64,000 nt of DNA, taken from Roseomonas alba. GTDB taxonomy: Bacteria > Pseudomonadota > Alphaproteobacteria > Acetobacterales > Acetobacteraceae. Each line of letters opens with the position of its first letter. The stretch's first letter is position 1. Under the pieces are notes generated by a model. That model had not been told where the DNA came from. It was given only the letters and a program-made list of their open reading frames with translations, and did no database searches. A program made the translations under genes and the position numbers. This document shows, one piece after another, positions 1-8,618 of this stretch. The DNA lies in the NCBI RefSeq assembly GCF_019430885.1, contig NZ_JAHYBZ010000002.1, positions 248,001 to 312,000 on the forward strand, written 5' to 3'.

Positions 1-168
1 TACCTGGCACCGGGCGCCGCTGTCAGGACAGGCGTCGAAGCCGGCACCGGCGCACCAAACGGATTGCAGGAGGCAATAGGGCGCCCGTACTGCCCGGCGC
101 CAAGTCACGGTTTCCAAAGGCCCTGTGGCCTTTGGCGGGGTGGCTTGGAGGGGCGGAGCCCCTCCAAC
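1..168. repeat. Composite palindromic repeat, copy 1 (cut by window start)
   Basis: The window opens inside a copy of the repeat family described in the findings. Position 1 starts with the arm boundary TACCTGGCACCGGGC. The opposite arm follows at 91-168: boundary GCCCGGCGCCAAG, then hairpin A at 114-135 (9-bp arms CCAAAGGCC and GGCCTTTGG) and hairpin B at 145-167 (10-bp arms, GGA loop). It lies just downstream of the 3' end of icd, where hairpin B could also act as a terminator. An 18-bp perfect palindrome of separate sequence lies at 183-200. Confidence 0.75.
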
Positions 169-239
169 CTTCCGCCCGCAGCGGCCATTCGCGAATGGCC
201 CTCGACACGGGACGGCCCTGGCGGGCCGCCCCTTGCGAA

Positions 240-1454
240 TCAGGCCATCGCCTTCTTCAGGTTCTCGTCGATCTTCGCGAGGAACGCCTGGGTGTTCAGC
301 CAGGGCTGGTCCTTGCCGATCAGGATGGCGAGGTCCTTCGTCATGTAGCCGCTCTCGACCGTGCTGACGCAGACCTTCTCCAGCGTCTCGGCGAAGGCGG
401 TCACGTCCGGCGTGCCGTCGAACTTGCCGCGATAGGCGAGGCCGCGGGTCCAGGCGAAGATGGACGCGATCGGGTTGGTCGAGGTCTCGCGGCCCTTCTG
501 GTGCTCGCGGTAGTGGCGGGTCACCGTGCCGTGGGCCGCTTCCGACTCAACGGTCTGCCCGTCCGGAGACAGCAGCACCGAGGTCATCAGGCCGAGCGAG
601 CCGAAGCCCTGCGCCACGATGTCGGACTGCACGTCGCCATCGTAGTTCTTGCAGGCCCAGATGTAGCCGCCTTCCCACTTCAGCGCGGAGGCGACCATGT
701 CGTCGATCAGGCGGTCCTCATAGGTCAGGCCGCGCTTCTCGTATTCCGCCTTGAACTCGGCGTCGTAGATGCCGCGGAAGATGTCCTTGAACTGGCCGTC
801 ATAGGCCTTGAGGATCGTGTTCTTGTGGCTGAAGTAGACCGAGAAGTTGCGCGCCAGACCGTAGTTGAACGACGCGCGGGCGAAGCCCTCGATCGACTTG
901 TTGAGGTTGTGGATCATCATCGCCACGCCGCCGGTGGCGGGGAAGGGGAACTCGCCGATCTCCTGCGGGGCGCCGCCTTCGGGCGTGTAGGTCATCTTCA
1001 CCGTGCCGGCGCCGGGGACCTTCATCTCGACCGAGCGGTAGATGTCGCCATAGGCGTGGCGGCCGACGACGATCGGCTTCGACCAGTGCGGCACCAGGCG
1101 CGGCACGTTCTGGCAGATGATCGGCTCACGGAAGATGGTGCCGTCGAGGATGTTGCGGATCGTGCCGTTGGGCGACCGCCACATCTTCTTGAGGCCGAAT
1201 TCCTTCACGCGGGCCTCGTCCGGCGTGATGGTCGCGCACTTCACGGCGACGCCGTACTGCTTGGTGGCGTTGGCGGAGTCGACCGTGATCTGGTCGTCCG
1301 TCTCGTCGCGCTTCTGGATGCCGAGGTCGTAATACTTCAGGTCGATGTCGAGATAGGGGAGGATCAGCTTCTCCTTGATGAACCCCCAGATGATGCGGGT
1401 CATCTCGTCCCCGTCCATCTCGACGACGGGGTTCTTCACCTTGATCTTGGCCAT
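240..1454 (-). CDS. icd: NADP-dependent isocitrate dehydrogenase, dimeric eukaryote-like type
   Basis: Converts isocitrate to 2-oxoglutarate and CO2 with NADP in the TCA cycle, in the cytoplasm. The protein has 404 residues, normal for the alphaproteobacterial and mitochondrial-type enzyme. The N-terminus [20 protein letters not shown] is diagnostic. The substrate site is intact and keeps the numbering of human IDH1: Ser94 in SPNGTIRN, Arg100, Arg109, Arg132 and Tyr139. The frame is open upstream, but the family start at 1454 is clear. It is transcribed alone. Its 3' end faces palindromic repeats and its upstream gap of more than 500 bases also holds repeats. No cofactor-switching change was noticed. 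Confidence 0.97.
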   Translation of the reverse strand: MAKIKVKNPVVEMDGDEMTRIIWGFIKEKLILPYLDIDLKYYDLGIQKRDETDDQITVDSANATKQYGVAVKCATITPDEARVKEFGLKKMWRSPNGTIRNILDGTIFREPIICQNVPRLVPHWSKPIVVGRHAYGDIYRSVEMKVPGAGTVKMTYTPEGGAPQEIGEFPFPATGGVAMMIHNLNKSIEGFARASFNYGLARNFSVYFSHKNTILKAYDGQFKDIFRGIYDAEFKAEYEKRGLTYEDRLIDDMVASALKWEGGYIWACKNYDGDVQSDIVAQGFGSLGLMTSVLLSPDGQTVESEAAHGTVTRHYREHQKGRETSTNPIASIFAWTRGLAYRGKFDGTPDVTAFAETLEKVCVSTVESGYMTKDLAILIGKDQPWLNTQAFLAKIDENLKKAMA

Positions 1455-1644
1455 GAGCTGTCCTCTGCCGGGCAAACGGATGCGGGTCGCGCCCCGGAGA
1501 GGGCGGCCGATGCGGGCGGAAATTGCACCGCCGCGACAAGGCGGGCAAGCCCGGCCGGCGGGAAAGGCCGTGACGCGCGCCCGGGGGATGGGTCGGGGCC
1601 TTTCTAAGGGCGAGCTGACTGCCCCGATATGTCCGCAGTGGACG

Positions 1645-1873
1645 TTGGTGGGGCCTTGCCCTTCCAAATCACCTCAGCAAAGGCCGAAAGGCCTCTGCAA
1701 ACCTCAACTGGGTGTCGTGTGCCATTGGCGGAACGGGTGCCGAAACCCGCATTTGCGCAAGACGCGCGCCTGACGGTTGCAGAGTGCCCACTGTGCCCGG
1801 CGCCAGAAGACTGCGGTCCAGGATGCCCAGTATCCTGCCGGGGTGGTTCGGAGGGGCAGCGCCCCTCCGATGT
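1645..1873. repeat. Composite palindromic repeat, copy 2 (reverse orientation)
   Basis: Fills part of the 558-base gap between icd (5' end) and the metallo-hydrolase (3' end). The left arm shows a degraded hairpin B near 1648-1665 and hairpin A (GCAAAGGCC with AGGCCTCTGC) near 1677-1698. The centre contains the reverse complement of the conserved GCGCAAATGCGGGTTTCGG string. The right arm starts at GTGCCCGGCGCCAG and ends with hairpin B near 1852-1869 (GGAGGGGC, CAGC, GCCCCTCC). I see no gene in 1455-2012; the short frames there follow the repeats. Confidence 0.7.
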
Positions 1874-1888
1874 CCGGCAGCGAAAGGT

Positions 1889-1968
1889 AGTGCCGGCACC
1901 GGCCCGCGCCCCCGCCCGGCCACCCGTCCGGGATGTCGTCGCCGGATGGTCGGCAGCGGACCGGTGCC
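1889..1968. repeat. Second dispersed repeat, GCCGGCACCGGCCCGC type (degenerate copy)
   Basis: Starts with TGCCGGCACCGGCCCGC and shares the following pattern CCCC, CCGGCCA, TCC, GG with the much better palindrome at 47410-47498. The returning arm (GCGGACCGGTGCC) is imperfect here, so this copy looks decayed. It lies in the same gap as composite repeat copy 2. Confidence 0.5.
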
Positions 1969-2012
1969 CATCCGGGGTTGCGCAGGAGGGTAGCGCAGCC
2001 CCGAAGGCAGGA

Positions 2013-2999
2013 TCAGCCGAGGCTGGTCACATCCATCGGCGCGGGCATCCAGGCATAGCCCTCGCCCTCCTTCGACACCCGTCCCAGGCCGGGCCAGGGG
2101 AAGTGATAGGAGAGCAGCATGGTCCGATCGGTTGCGAAGCGCTCCAGCGCCCGCGCCCGGGTCTGGGCTGACTGCTTCGGGTCCGTGTCGAAGGAGAATT
2201 CCAGCAACGGCCGGCGCAGCAGAAGCACCTGATGGTGCGCTAGGTCGCCCGTATAGACCATCGTGTTGTTGCCCTGGGTGATGGCGTAGATGGCATGCCC
2301 CACCGTATGCCCGGGTGCGGAAATGGCGGTGATGCCCGGCACGACTTCCCGACCGTCCTGAACCATCATCATGCGGTCCCGATAGGCGTTCAGGTTCTTC
2401 GTCGCCCCGCGGATGAAGGGCCCCATGAAGGCCGGGCCGCGGATATTGCCCTCATCCGTCCAATACTTCAGGTCAGCTTCGGTGACGGCGACCTGGGCAT
2501 TGGGGAAGTTGCGGTTGCCGTTCGCATCCACCAGTGCCCAGCAATGGTCGCAATGGGCGTGGGAGAGGATGACGAGGTCGATCTGCGACGGCTCGATCCC
2601 TGCCGCCCGCATGTTGCGGATCAGCCGTCCGGTGGTCGGGCCGAACATCTGGCTGTCGGCGCCCATGCTGTCGCCCATGCCGGTGTCGAACAGGATGAGC
2701 TGCCGTCCGGTGTTGAGGATCAGCGCGTTCTGCTCAAGCACCGCGTTGGCGGGGTCGAGGAAATTCGCGCGCATCATGGCGTTGATCTCGCCCGGGCGGG
2801 CCCCGACGAAGGCATCCTCGGCCTTGCCGAGCGGCAGCGAGCCGTCCGACACGACCGTCGCCTCGTAGTCGCCGAACTTGAAGCGGTACCAGGCGGGCGC
2901 GCCGCGTCCGATCATGGGTGCGGCGGCTTCGGCACGGATCAGGGGCAGGGTCGCAGCAGCGAGCCCTGCGCCGAGAAGGGCGCGGCGGTTGATGCTCAT
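2013..2999 (-). CDS. Exported MBL-fold metallo-hydrolase
   Basis: A 328-residue metallo-beta-lactamase-fold hydrolase. The zinc motif HAHCDH is at residues 147-152, with later GHTVGHAIY and GDLAHH segments supplying further metal ligands. The N-terminus MSINRRALLGAG followed by a hydrophobic stretch and an AEA-type cleavage region looks like a Tat signal peptide, so the enzyme is probably exported after folding with its metals. The overall pattern resembles the AHL lactonase/glyoxalase II-like branch, but the substrate cannot be read from sequence. It is monocistronic and divergent from a small membrane protein gene. Confidence 0.88.
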   Translation of the reverse strand: MSINRRALLGAGLAAATLPLIRAEAAAPMIGRGAPAWYRFKFGDYEATVVSDGSLPLGKAEDAFVGARPGEINAMMRANFLDPANAVLEQNALILNTGRQLILFDTGMGDSMGADSQMFGPTTGRLIRNMRAAGIEPSQIDLVILSHAHCDHCWALVDANGNRNFPNAQVAVTEADLKYWTDEGNIRGPAFMGPFIRGATKNLNAYRDRMMMVQDGREVVPGITAISAPGHTVGHAIYAITQGNNTMVYTGDLAHHQVLLLRRPLLEFSFDTDPKQSAQTRARALERFATDRTMLLSYHFPWPGLGRVSKEGEGYAWMPAPMDVTSLG

Positions 3000-3138
3000 G
3001 GATCGTTTCTCCCTTGCGGTTCGCCGTCATGCCGGTGGGCGACGCCGCGGCGGCAGGCTATCGTCACGCGACGCGGGAACGCCAGCGCGGCGTGTGCCCG
3101 ATCTGGTCATGCTCGCGTGAGAGGATAAGGAGTTTCGC

Positions 3139-3309
3139 ATGTTGCTGCGCATCGCTGGAATGGGCCTCGCCGGGCTCGCGCTGATGACCGCAACAGCCGC
3201 GCTGACGAGCGCCGCCCTGGTCGGGGCCGCCGCGGGGGCCTGCGTCGTGCGCCGGCGGGCCAAGGCACGGACGGCCTGGCCGGAGGAGAGCAAGACGGCC
3301 GAAGGGTGA
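3139..3309 (+). CDS. Small single-pass membrane protein, 56 residues
   Basis: A short frame with a good ribosome site (AAGGAG six bases before the ATG). The product begins MLLRIAGMGLAGLALM and has one Ala/Gly-rich hydrophobic segment (about residues 4-36), then a basic tail with RRR and a charged C-terminus. No family was recognised. It lies divergent from the exported metallo-hydrolase and ends right before a palindromic repeat. Support is the ribosome site, the coherent membrane topology and the lack of any competing gene. Conservation was not tested. Confidence 0.55.
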   Translation: MLLRIAGMGLAGLALMTATAALTSAALVGAAAGACVVRRRAKARTAWPEESKTAEG

Positions 3310-3310
3310 G

Positions 3311-3394
3311 GCGGGGAGGGGCTTTGCCCCTCCCCGAAACCCCACCTCACCAAAGGCCGCAGGGCCTTTGGAAACCGATACCTGGTGCCGGGCG
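3311..3394. repeat. Composite palindromic repeat, copy 3 (single arm)
   Basis: One arm only. Hairpin B at 3313-3335 has 10-bp perfect arms and a TTT loop; hairpin A at 3350-3371 has arms CCAAAGGCC and GGCCTTTGG and loop GCAG. The boundary AAACCGATACCTGGTGCCGG follows. It starts two bases after the stop codon of the small membrane protein and could end its transcript. Confidence 0.8.
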
Positions 3395-3481
3395 CGACGG
3401 GTGCGCCTGCGCCGCAAGGGCCTCCCCTGGGCGGCATGCAGCCGGTAAAGACACCATCGGCACAGCGGGGGAGAGGCCAGT

Positions 3482-4693
3482 ATGCAGGTTCTGATCGCGG
3501 GCGGCGGGGTCGGCGGGCTCACCCTGGCCCTCTCGCTGCAGGAACGCGGCATCGCCTGCACCGTCTTCGAGGCCGCGCAGGAGATCCGCCCCCTCGGCGT
3601 CGGTATCAACACCCTGCCGCATGCCATCCGGGAACTCGCCGCTCTGGGGCTGCTCCCGGCCCTCGACGCCGTCGCCGTGCGGACGCGCGAACTGCGCTAT
3701 CTGAACCGCTTCGGCCAGGAGATCTGGGTCGAACCGCGCGGCACCTGGGCCGGCCACGACGTCCCGCAATTCTCCATCCATCGCGGCCATCTGCATGAGG
3801 TGCTGTGGCAGGCGGCGCGCGAGCGCCTCGGCGCAGCGGCGGTCGTGACCGGTGCGCGTCTCGCCGGCTTCGCCCAGGATGAGGCCGGCGTCACCGCGAC
3901 CTTCGCGGACGGCCGCATCGCGCGTGGCGATGTGCTGATCGGCGCCGACGGCATCCATTCCGTGCTGCGGTCCGCCTTGCATCCCGATGATGGCGGCATC
4001 CGCTGGAACGGCATCCAGATGTGGCGCGGCGCCATCGACTGGCCCGCCTATGAGGGCGGCGACACCATGATCGTCGCCGGCGACATGACCGAAAAGCTGG
4101 TCCTCTACCCCATTGCGCCCGGCGCGACGCCGGGCACGCGGCTGACCAACTGGGTCGTCTGCGCCCAGATCGGCGACCCCACCCGCCCGCCGCCGCGGCG
4201 CGAGGATTGGTCCCGGCCCGGGACGCTTGCCGAGGTGCTGCCGCATGTCGCGCGCTTCCGCATCCCTTTCCTCGATGTCGAGGCCCTGGTTCGCGCCACG
4301 CCGGAATTCTGGGAATACCCGATGTGCGACCGCGACCCGTTGCCCTTCTGGACACAGGGGCGGGTGACGCTGCTCGGGGATGCGGCGCATCCGATGTATC
4401 CGGTGGGGTCGAATGGTGCCTCCCAGGCCGTGCTGGATGCACGTTGCCTGGCGGCCCTGCTCGGCGGGGGTGATCCGGTCGCGGCCCTGGCCGCCTATGA
4501 GGCCGAACGCCTGCCCAAGACCGCCGAGATCGTCCGCAGCAACCGCAAGGGCGGGCCGGAACGGGTGGTCGATGTCGTCTCCGAACGCGCGCCCGATGGC
4601 TTCGATCGCATCGAGGACGTGATCGCGCGGGAGGATCTCGCCGCGATCGCCGGCGGCTATGCGCGCATGGCCGGATTCGCCACGCCGCGATAG
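3482..4693 (+). CDS. PhzS-like flavin-dependent monooxygenase
   Basis: A 403-residue class A FAD monooxygenase (PF01494 type). The N-terminal nucleotide-binding motif GGGVGG is at residues 7-12, the EIRPLGVGIN segment follows near residue 36, and the C-terminal FAD motif is GDAAHPMYPVGSNGAS. The whole pattern, including FSIHRG, the MWRG segment and YPMCDRDPLPFW, resembles PhzS, the Pseudomonas enzyme that hydroxylates 5-methylphenazine-1-carboxylate. No other phenazine gene is nearby, so a different aromatic or heterocyclic substrate is likely. It is a single gene with ribosome site GGGGAGAG, preceded by repeat copy 3. Confidence 0.88.
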   Translation: MQVLIAGGGVGGLTLALSLQERGIACTVFEAAQEIRPLGVGINTLPHAIRELAALGLLPALDAVAVRTRELRYLNRFGQEIWVEPRGTWAGHDVPQFSIHRGHLHEVLWQAARERLGAAAVVTGARLAGFAQDEAGVTATFADGRIARGDVLIGADGIHSVLRSALHPDDGGIRWNGIQMWRGAIDWPAYEGGDTMIVAGDMTEKLVLYPIAPGATPGTRLTNWVVCAQIGDPTRPPPRREDWSRPGTLAEVLPHVARFRIPFLDVEALVRATPEFWEYPMCDRDPLPFWTQGRVTLLGDAAHPMYPVGSNGASQAVLDARCLAALLGGGDPVAALAAYEAERLPKTAEIVRSNRKGGPERVVDVVSERAPDGFDRIEDVIAREDLAAIAGGYARMAGFATPR

Positions 4694-4773
4694 CGCCACG
4701 CTTCGGCCCCGCCCGCACCATTGCCGGGCGCGACGACGCATCCTGTCCCCGAACAGAGGAACAGGAGCGCCGG

Positions 4774-4983
4774 ATGATCACACGAAGCGAAGGCTGGACT
4801 GTCCCGTACGCGCCGCGAAAGGCGGGCGTCCTCGAGACGCTGCTCGCGGCGGTGGCGGCGGCCATGGAACGGCACCGCCAGCGGGCGCGCCTCGCCACGC
4901 TGGAACCCCGCCTGCTGCGCGACATCGGCGCAACCCTGGACGAGGCCCAGCGCGAGGCCAGCAAGCCCTGCTGGCGCCGCTGA
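4774..4983 (+). CDS. DUF1127 (YjiS-like) small protein
   Basis: A 69-residue protein whose C-terminal half carries the DUF1127 signature: an arginine-rich helix, L-x-x-L-x-P-R-L-L-R-D-I-G, then EA-x-x-EA-x-KPCWR. DUF1127 proteins are small, basic and common in alphaproteobacteria. Some bind RNA and influence phosphate, nitrogen or stress responses; the role here is unknown. The ribosome site is AGGAG before the ATG. It sits between the flavin monooxygenase and the enoyl-CoA hydratase, all on the same strand but with separate ribosome sites. Confidence 0.85.
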   Translation: MITRSEGWTVPYAPRKAGVLETLLAAVAAAMERHRQRARLATLEPRLLRDIGATLDEAQREASKPCWRR

Positions 4984-5050
4984 CCGCACGGCCCCTCTTT
5001 CCGACCGATCGGTCAGCGCGCAGCATGCGCGCACCGACGGAGGAAACGGC

Positions 5051-5824
5051 ATGGCAGGACAGATGGATGTGCGGCGCTCGCATGACGGACGCGTTGCGCA
5101 TGTGGCGGTGGATCACGACGCGAAGCTCAACACGCTGAACCCGGATCTGATGCGCGACTTCGCGCGGACCTTCGCGACGCTGGGCGAGGAGGATTCGCTT
5201 CGCGCCGTGGTGCTGACCGGCGCCGGGCCGCGGGCCTTCATCGGCGGCGCGGATATCGGCGTGATGGCGGCGGTGCAGGACCCGGCGGAGGGCGGCGCCT
5301 TCATCAGTCTGGTCCATGGTTGCTGCCGGGCCGTGCGGGACTGCCCGGTGCCGGTGATCGCGCGGGTGAATGGCTGGTGCCTTGGCGCGGGGCTGGAGAT
5401 TGCGGCTGCCTGCGACCTGCGCATCGCCTCCGATGTCGCGAAGTTCGGCATGCCGGAGGTCCGCGTCGGCATCCCCTCGGTAGTCGAGGCCGCCTTGCTG
5501 CCCGGCCTGATCGGCTGGGGCCGCACCCGCCGGCTGCTGCTGCTGGCCGAGACCATCGACGCCGCCGAGGCCGCGGAATGGGGCCTGGTCGAAAAGGTCG
5601 TCGCCCCCGATGCGCTGGATGGTGCCGTGGAATCCTGGATCGACCTGCTGCTGGAAGCCGGCGCCGAGGCCATCCGGTCCCAGAAGGCTCTGATCCGCCG
5701 CTGGGAGGATCTGACCCACACCCAGGCCATCGAAGCCGGAATCGGAGCCTTCGCGGCGTCCTGGCATACCGATGAGCCGACGCGGATGCTCGGCGGCTTC
5801 ATGGCACGAAAGAAGAAGGCGTAG
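5051..5824 (+). CDS. Enoyl-CoA hydratase/isomerase family protein
   Basis: A 257-residue crotonase-fold protein. The oxyanion-hole regions are visible as AFIGGADIGVM (about residues 60-70) and the WCLGAGLEIAAACDLRIAS block (about residues 114-132), followed by FGMPEVRVGIPS. Glu in the PEV segment aligns with one catalytic glutamate of hydratases. Such enzymes hydrate or isomerise 2-enoyl-CoA thioesters in fatty acid or aromatic acid breakdown. The substrate cannot be assigned. The gene is 67 bases after the DUF1127 gene, with ribosome site GGAGG before its ATG. Confidence 0.9.
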   Translation: MAGQMDVRRSHDGRVAHVAVDHDAKLNTLNPDLMRDFARTFATLGEEDSLRAVVLTGAGPRAFIGGADIGVMAAVQDPAEGGAFISLVHGCCRAVRDCPVPVIARVNGWCLGAGLEIAAACDLRIASDVAKFGMPEVRVGIPSVVEAALLPGLIGWGRTRRLLLLAETIDAAEAAEWGLVEKVVAPDALDGAVESWIDLLLEAGAEAIRSQKALIRRWEDLTHTQAIEAGIGAFAASWHTDEPTRMLGGFMARKKKA

Positions 5825-5871
5825 CGCCGGATATCCTGGCCCGGAGTCCGCCTGGCGGGGCAGGGGCGCCG

Positions 5872-6432
5872 CTACTTCAGCGCTGCGAGCCTCGCGCAGC
5901 AGCGTTCGAAGGCCGTCAGGTCGTGCCAGCGCCGCCCTTCTGCCGGGTCGATTCGTTCGAAGGCGCCGCCGGCGGCGGCGATGCCGCCATCGATCATCAG
6001 GTTGTCGGCCAGGCCGAAATCCTCGAGGCCCATGGCCTCCGCGTCTTCCCAGCCGCCATCGTCGCGCGGCCGCGCCTCGCCCCCGAGGAAGGACCGCGTG
6101 CGATCCAGGAAATCCGCCGGTGCGTTGCTGTAGCCCATGACCGGCCGGCCCAGCGCCTTCATGAAGCCGAGCTCATAGACCGTCCCGGCATCGGCCGACG
6201 GTCCGCGGAAGGGCGTGAGGTTGGCGATCAGCGCGGCGCAGGACCGGATATGCGCCTCATTGCCCAGATAGATGCGCATCCAATAGGGGTGGTGGGCCGG
6301 CGGCGCCTGGGGCGGGGTGTCGAAGGGAAAGACCCCTTCCAGCCCATGGGCGGCGCAGATGCGCTTCTTCTCCGCCGCGATGTCGAGCGCGTCGGGCAGG
6401 AAGACTTCGGGACCGGCGAGGTAGACGCGCAT
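5872..6432 (-). CDS. Nucleoside 2-deoxyribosyltransferase-like protein
   Basis: A 186-residue protein starting MRVYLAGPEVF, the classic opening of the nucleoside 2-deoxyribosyltransferase fold. The central block SADAGTVYELGFMKALGRPV carries the DxGTxxExG motif, whose glutamate is the nucleophile in the family. Typical enzymes move deoxyribose between bases in salvage; relatives act as nucleotide N-glycosidases. The frame continues upstream of the chosen start, but only the start at 6432 gives the family N-terminus. It is divergent from the arylformamidase-like gene with a very short shared upstream region. Confidence 0.88.
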   Translation of the reverse strand: MRVYLAGPEVFLPDALDIAAEKKRICAAHGLEGVFPFDTPPQAPPAHHPYWMRIYLGNEAHIRSCAALIANLTPFRGPSADAGTVYELGFMKALGRPVMGYSNAPADFLDRTRSFLGGEARPRDDGGWEDAEAMGLEDFGLADNLMIDGGIAAAGGAFERIDPAEGRRWHDLTAFERCCARLAALK

Positions 6433-6481
6433 GGCCCCATCCTGCCTTGCCGGCCGCCCCCATGCCATGGGAATGCAGGCC

Positions 6482-7291
6482 ATGGACCTCGAAGCCGAAT
6501 ACAATAACCGCGCCCGCGTGCCCGACAGCGCTGCCATCATCGGCACCTGGGCCCGCGACGCGGCAGCCTTCCGTGCGGACTGGTCGCGCAGCACGCTCGA
6601 CATCCCCTACGGGGAGGGGCCGCGGGAGCGATTCGACCTGTTCGAAGCCGAGGTGCCCGGACCGGTCGCCATGTTCATCCATGGCGGCTACTGGCAGGCG
6701 CTGGACAAGTCCTTCGGCAGCCATTGGGCGCGCGGGCTGGCGATGCGCGGCGTGACCGTCGCGGTGCCCTCCTATGATCTCTGCCCCAACGTGCCGCTGC
6801 GGCGGATCGTCGAGCAGATGCGCGCCGCCTGCATCACCCTGCACCGGCGGACGGAGCGTCGGCTGCTGGTGGTGGGGCATTCGGCGGGCGGGCACTTGGC
6901 CGCGATGCTGATGGCGACCGACTGGGCGGCGATCGACCCGTCCCTGCCGCCCCGGCTGGTGGGCGCGGCGCTGCCGGTCTCCGGGGTGTTCGAGCTGGAA
7001 CCGGTGATGGGCACCAGCGTCGGCCGTGGCCTGAACCTGACGCCCGAGGAAGCCCGCGCCTTGTCGCCGCGCTGGATGCGCCCGGCGATCGGGGAGCTAC
7101 ACGCCGTAGTGGGCGGGGCCGAAAGTGCCGAGTTCATCCGGCAGACCATCGACTTCGCCGCCGCGTGGCGCGGCAGCGCGGAGGAAATCCCCGACGCCAA
7201 CCACTTCACCGTGCTCGAACCCTTCCCCGATCCGGCCCATGCCCTGGTGTCCTTCGCCGCCGACATGGCGGGGCGGCTTGCGCCCGGCTGA
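6482..7291 (+). CDS. Alpha/beta hydrolase, arylformamidase (kynurenine formamidase)-like
   Basis: About 269 residues. The oxyanion motif HGGYW followed by the nucleophile elbow GHSAGG is the hallmark of the alpha/beta-hydrolase type of arylformamidase, which hydrolyses N-formylkynurenine in tryptophan breakdown. A late Asp-x-x-His pattern (DANHFTVLE) supplies the catalytic histidine. No other kynurenine pathway gene lies nearby, so it could act on another ester or amide. In-frame ATGs also exist at 6467 and 6473; the start at 6482 (MDLEAEYNNRAR) was chosen because it matches the usual family start. Confidence 0.82.
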   Translation: MDLEAEYNNRARVPDSAAIIGTWARDAAAFRADWSRSTLDIPYGEGPRERFDLFEAEVPGPVAMFIHGGYWQALDKSFGSHWARGLAMRGVTVAVPSYDLCPNVPLRRIVEQMRAACITLHRRTERRLLVVGHSAGGHLAAMLMATDWAAIDPSLPPRLVGAALPVSGVFELEPVMGTSVGRGLNLTPEEARALSPRWMRPAIGELHAVVGGAESAEFIRQTIDFAAAWRGSAEEIPDANHFTVLEPFPDPAHALVSFAADMAGRLAPG

Positions 7292-7342
7292 CGGATCGCG
7301 CTTAACAGGGATGTGAAACCGGGCAATCGCAGGGGAACTTCC

Positions 7343-8524
7343 ATGGTCGGGATCGGACGTCGCGGACTTCTGGGCGGAACCACGGCGCTGCTGGCGGCAC
7401 CCGCCATCCTGCATGCGCAGCCGGCGGGCGGCGTGAAGATCGGCGTGGTCGCCGTGCAGACCGGCCCGCAGGCCGCGCTCGGGAACCAGTTGAAGGAGGG
7501 CTTCGCCCTCGGCCTGCGCCATCTGGACGGCAAGCTCGGCGGCCTGACCGCTGAGACCGTCCTGATCGACGACGAGCTGAAGCCCGATGTGGCCGTGACC
7601 AAGGTCCGCGCCGCGCTGGAGCGCGACAAGGTCGACTTCGTGGTGGGCGTCGTCTTTTCGAACATCCTGCAGGCGATCATCCGCCCGGTGACCGAGAGCG
7701 GCACCATCCTGATCAGCACCAATGCCGGCCCGTCCACCTTCGCCGGCCGAGGCTGCAATCCGAACTTCTTCACCACCTCCTACAACAACGACCAGGTCCA
7801 TTCGGTGATGGGCCAGGCGGCGCAGGATGCGGGCTACAAGCGCGTCTTCGTCATGGTGCCGAACTACCAGGCCGGGCGTGACGCGGTCGCCGGCTTCAAG
7901 TCGAAGTTCCAGGGCGAGGTGGTGGACGAGGTGTTCGTCCCGCTGACCCAGCTCGATTTCTCGGCCGAGCTCGCGAAGATCGCAGCCGCGCGGCCCGATG
8001 CGATCTTCACCTTCATGCCGGGTGGCCTGGGCGTGAACCTGGTGCGGCAGTATCGGCAGGCGGGGCTCGCGACGATCCCCTTCCTGTCGACCTTCACCGT
8101 GGATGAGGCGACGCTGCCCGCGCAGGGCGATGCGGCGCTGGGCTTCTATTCGGCGGCGTCCTGGGCGCCGAACATGGACAACCCGCAGAATGTGAAGTTC
8201 GTGAACGACTACGTCGCCGCGCACAATGCGGTGCCGGCGACCTATGCCGCGCAGGCCTATGACGCGGCGATGCTGCTGGACAGCGCGATCCGTCGCGTGA
8301 ACGGCAACCTTGCCGGCAAGGACGCCCTTCGCGCCGCGATCCAGGCGGCCGATTTCCGATCGGTGCGCGGGCCGTTTAAATTCGGCGTGAACCACTATCC
8401 GGTGCAGGATTTCTGGCTGCTCAAGGTCGGCCGCCGCGCCGATGGCAAGCTGGAGACGCAGACCGAGCGCAAGATCTTCGCCGACGCGGTCGATCCCTAC
8501 GCCGCCGAATGCCGCATGCGGTGA
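7343..8524 (+). CDS. Branched-chain amino acid-type ABC transporter receptor
   Basis: A 393-residue periplasmic binding protein of the LivJ-like (peripla_BP_6) family. The N-terminus MVGIGRRGLLGGTTALLAAP ending in HAQ is a twin-arginine-like signal peptide. The mature part opens with IGVVAVQTGPQAALGNQ, the usual first strand and ligand loop. An in-frame ATG at 7313 would add ten residues before the signal; 7343 was preferred because AGGGGAA lies just upstream. It is the first gene of a receptor-permease-permease-ATPase-ATPase set, 94 bases before the first permease. The ligand may be an amino acid, amide or aromatic acid. Confidence 0.9.
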   Translation: MVGIGRRGLLGGTTALLAAPAILHAQPAGGVKIGVVAVQTGPQAALGNQLKEGFALGLRHLDGKLGGLTAETVLIDDELKPDVAVTKVRAALERDKVDFVVGVVFSNILQAIIRPVTESGTILISTNAGPSTFAGRGCNPNFFTTSYNNDQVHSVMGQAAQDAGYKRVFVMVPNYQAGRDAVAGFKSKFQGEVVDEVFVPLTQLDFSAELAKIAAARPDAIFTFMPGGLGVNLVRQYRQAGLATIPFLSTFTVDEATLPAQGDAALGFYSAASWAPNMDNPQNVKFVNDYVAAHNAVPATYAAQAYDAAMLLDSAIRRVNGNLAGKDALRAAIQAADFRSVRGPFKFGVNHYPVQDFWLLKVGRRADGKLETQTERKIFADAVDPYAAECRMR

Positions 8525-8618
8525 TGCCCTTCGCGCGACACGGCGCGAATGGTGCGGCGCCCGCAGCGCGCCGCACCTTGGCAGCGCCTGACCGGCGCAG
8601 GCGCGTCAGGAGCGATGC

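Noticed and set aside
132-1607. Long plus-strand open frame (491 codons) opposite icd
   Set aside because: It is the antisense shadow of a clear, conserved icd gene in GC-rich DNA; its product is low-complexity and matches no family.
1669-1971. 100-codon minus-strand frame in the gap upstream of icd
   Set aside because: It is composed of repeat hairpins, lacks a ribosome site and matches no family.
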